Below are positions 62,801 to 64,000 of a DNA stretch of 64,000 bases, one piece after another; position 1 is the first letter of the stretch; every line of letters starts with the position of its first letter. Below the pieces are notes generated by a model. The model worked only from the letters and a program-made list of their open reading frames with translations. It did no database searches and was not told where the DNA came from. Source of the stretch: Paraescarpia echinospica (lineage: Eukaryota; Annelida; Polychaeta; Sabellida; Siboglinidae); NCBI GenBank assembly GCA_020002185.1, contig CM034537.1, positions 69,928,048 through 69,992,047 on the forward strand, read 5' to 3'. The position numbers were made by a program, and so were the translations under genes.

Positions 62801-64000
62801 AGAGACCAGAACGGACCAATCACGTGAAGCCACGGGATAACAGAGACAGAGACCGAAACCTAGACAGAGACAGAGACAACTTGTTTGTCCGGAGGGCCCA
62901 TGGTCGGCCATTTTGTTTCCGGTCACATGATCACAAAGAACAGAAAGGACCAATCACATAAAGTCACGTGATTACAGAGACAGCTTGTTTGTCCGGAGGG
63001 CCCATGGTGGACCATTTTGTTTCCGGTCACATGATCACAGAGATCAGAATAGACCAATCACGTGAAGCCACATGATAACAGAGACAGAAACAGAGACAAC
63101 TTGTTTGTCCAGAGGGCCCATGGTCGGCCATTTTGTTTCTGGTCACGTGATCACAGAGACCAGAATGGACCAATCACGTGAAGCCACGTGATTGCAGAGA
63201 CAGAGACAGCTTGTTTGTCCGTAGGGCCCATGGTCGGCCATTTTGTTTCCAGTCACGTGATCACAAAGACCAGAATGGACCAATCACGTGAAATCACGTG
63301 ATTACAGAGATAGGGAAAGCTTGTTTGTCCGGAGGTCCCATGATCGGCTATTTTGTTTCCGGTCACGTGATCACTAAGACCAGAATGGTCCAATCACGTA
63401 AAGTCACGTGATTACAGAGACAGCTTGTTTGTCCGGAGGACCCATGGTCGACCATTTTGTTTCCGGTCACATGATCACAGAGACCAGAATGGACCAATCA
63501 CGTGAAGCCACGTGATAACAGAGACAGAGACAGAAACAGAGACAACTTGTTTGTCCAGAGGGCCCGTGGTCGGCTATTTTGTTTCCGGTCACGTGATCAC
63601 AAAGACCAGAATGGACCAATCACGTGAAGCCATGTGATTACAGATACAACATGTTTATCCGTAGGGCCCATGGTCGGCCATTTTGTTTCCGGTCACGTGA
63701 TCACAGAGACCAGAATGGACCAATCACGTGAAGTCATGTCACTACTGAGTCAGGTTGTTTGTCCGGAGGGCCCATGGTCGGCCATTTTGTTTCCGGTCAC
63801 GTGATCACAGAGACCAGAATGGACCAATCTCATGAAGCCACGTGATTATAGGGACTGAGACAGAGACAGCTTGTTTCTCCGGAGGGCCCATGGTCGGCCA
63901 TTTTGTTTCCTGTCACATGATCACAGAGACCAGAATGGACCAATCACGTGAAGCCACGTGATAACAGAGACAGAAACAGAGACAACTTGTTTGTCCAGAG
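59822..64000 (+). repeat. ~110-bp satellite array with E-box, CCAAT and YY1-like sites
   Basis: Around 38 units, each with CTTGTTTGTCCGGAGGGCCC, ATGGTCGGCCATTTTGTTTC, CGGTCACGTGATCACAGAGA, CCAGAATGGACCAATCACGT and GAAGCCACGTGATTACAGAG. Unit length varies through GAGACA expansions. Most units carry two or three CACGTG palindromes. Some multi-unit blocks repeat, for example TGTTTATCCGTAGGGCCCAT near 60960, 62068 and 63652. The array continues beyond the window. Confidence 0.95.

Noticed and set aside
59822..64000. CRISPR-like array
   Set aside because: Units are diverged copies over their full length with no unique spacers, and the context is an animal genome.

Overview
The window is animal nuclear DNA. 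The host gene is the 3' half of RAD50: sixteen exons on the + strand between 3244 and 24435, all joining in consistent reading phase, with introns crowded by minisatellites and retrotransposons. Several minisatellites begin exactly at, or contain, a RAD50 splice junction. From memory, repeats of this kind ('mirages') were reported at the amphioxus Adh locus. Together with CR1-type LINEs and a LINE ORF carrying a 2A-like motif, this makes a lancelet (Branchiostoma) my best guess, but the species is not proven.

Layout. 1-3243: an intron with a dispersed inverted motif. 3244-24435: RAD50 C-terminal half (coiled coil, ABC signature, Walker B, D-loop, H-loop), with repeat arrays, a CR1-group LINE inserted inside a minisatellite, a TTAA-flanked piggyBac-type element, and three tRNA-derived SINE copies (two here, one at 30 kb). 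24436-25120: RAD50 3' UTR. 25.9-28.4 kb: a 5'-truncated CR1 LINE. 28.4-33.6 kb: intergenic, ending in a Harbinger-type transposase remnant.

33617-50400 is a complete Polinton/Maverick element of 16,784 bp. It has terminal inverted repeats of about 300-326 bp and a perfect 6-bp target duplication (ATGGTG at 33611-33616 and 50401-50406). The left half (+ strand) holds an RPA-like zinc-ribbon/OB-fold protein, an unrecognised broken gene and a protein-primed family B DNA polymerase with N-terminal zinc fingers. The right half (- strand) holds the adenovirus-like protease, major capsid protein, a pX-like basic protein, a penton-like minor capsid protein, a small membrane protein, the integrase, two conserved Polinton proteins, the packaging ATPase and a NADAR/YbiA-family enzyme. 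The two halves converge on back-to-back poly(A) signals at 42.7 kb. Polymerase, minor capsid, pX, ATPase and NADAR genes carry stops or frameshifts and the protease lacks its expected histidine, so this copy is dead although its ends are intact.

50.4-59.5 kb: a (GT)n tract, a small orphan ORF with a TATA box, and fragments of at least four LINEs. One of these has a 2A-like/PHD-finger ORF part of which has expanded into a 50-bp minisatellite. 59.8-64.0 kb: a roughly 110-bp satellite whose units carry E-box, CCAAT and YY1-like sites; it runs off the end of the window.

The most novel items are the RPA-like and NADAR genes carried by the Polinton, the exon-derived tandem array with higher-order structure at a RAD50 splice acceptor, and the satellite rich in transcription-factor sites.
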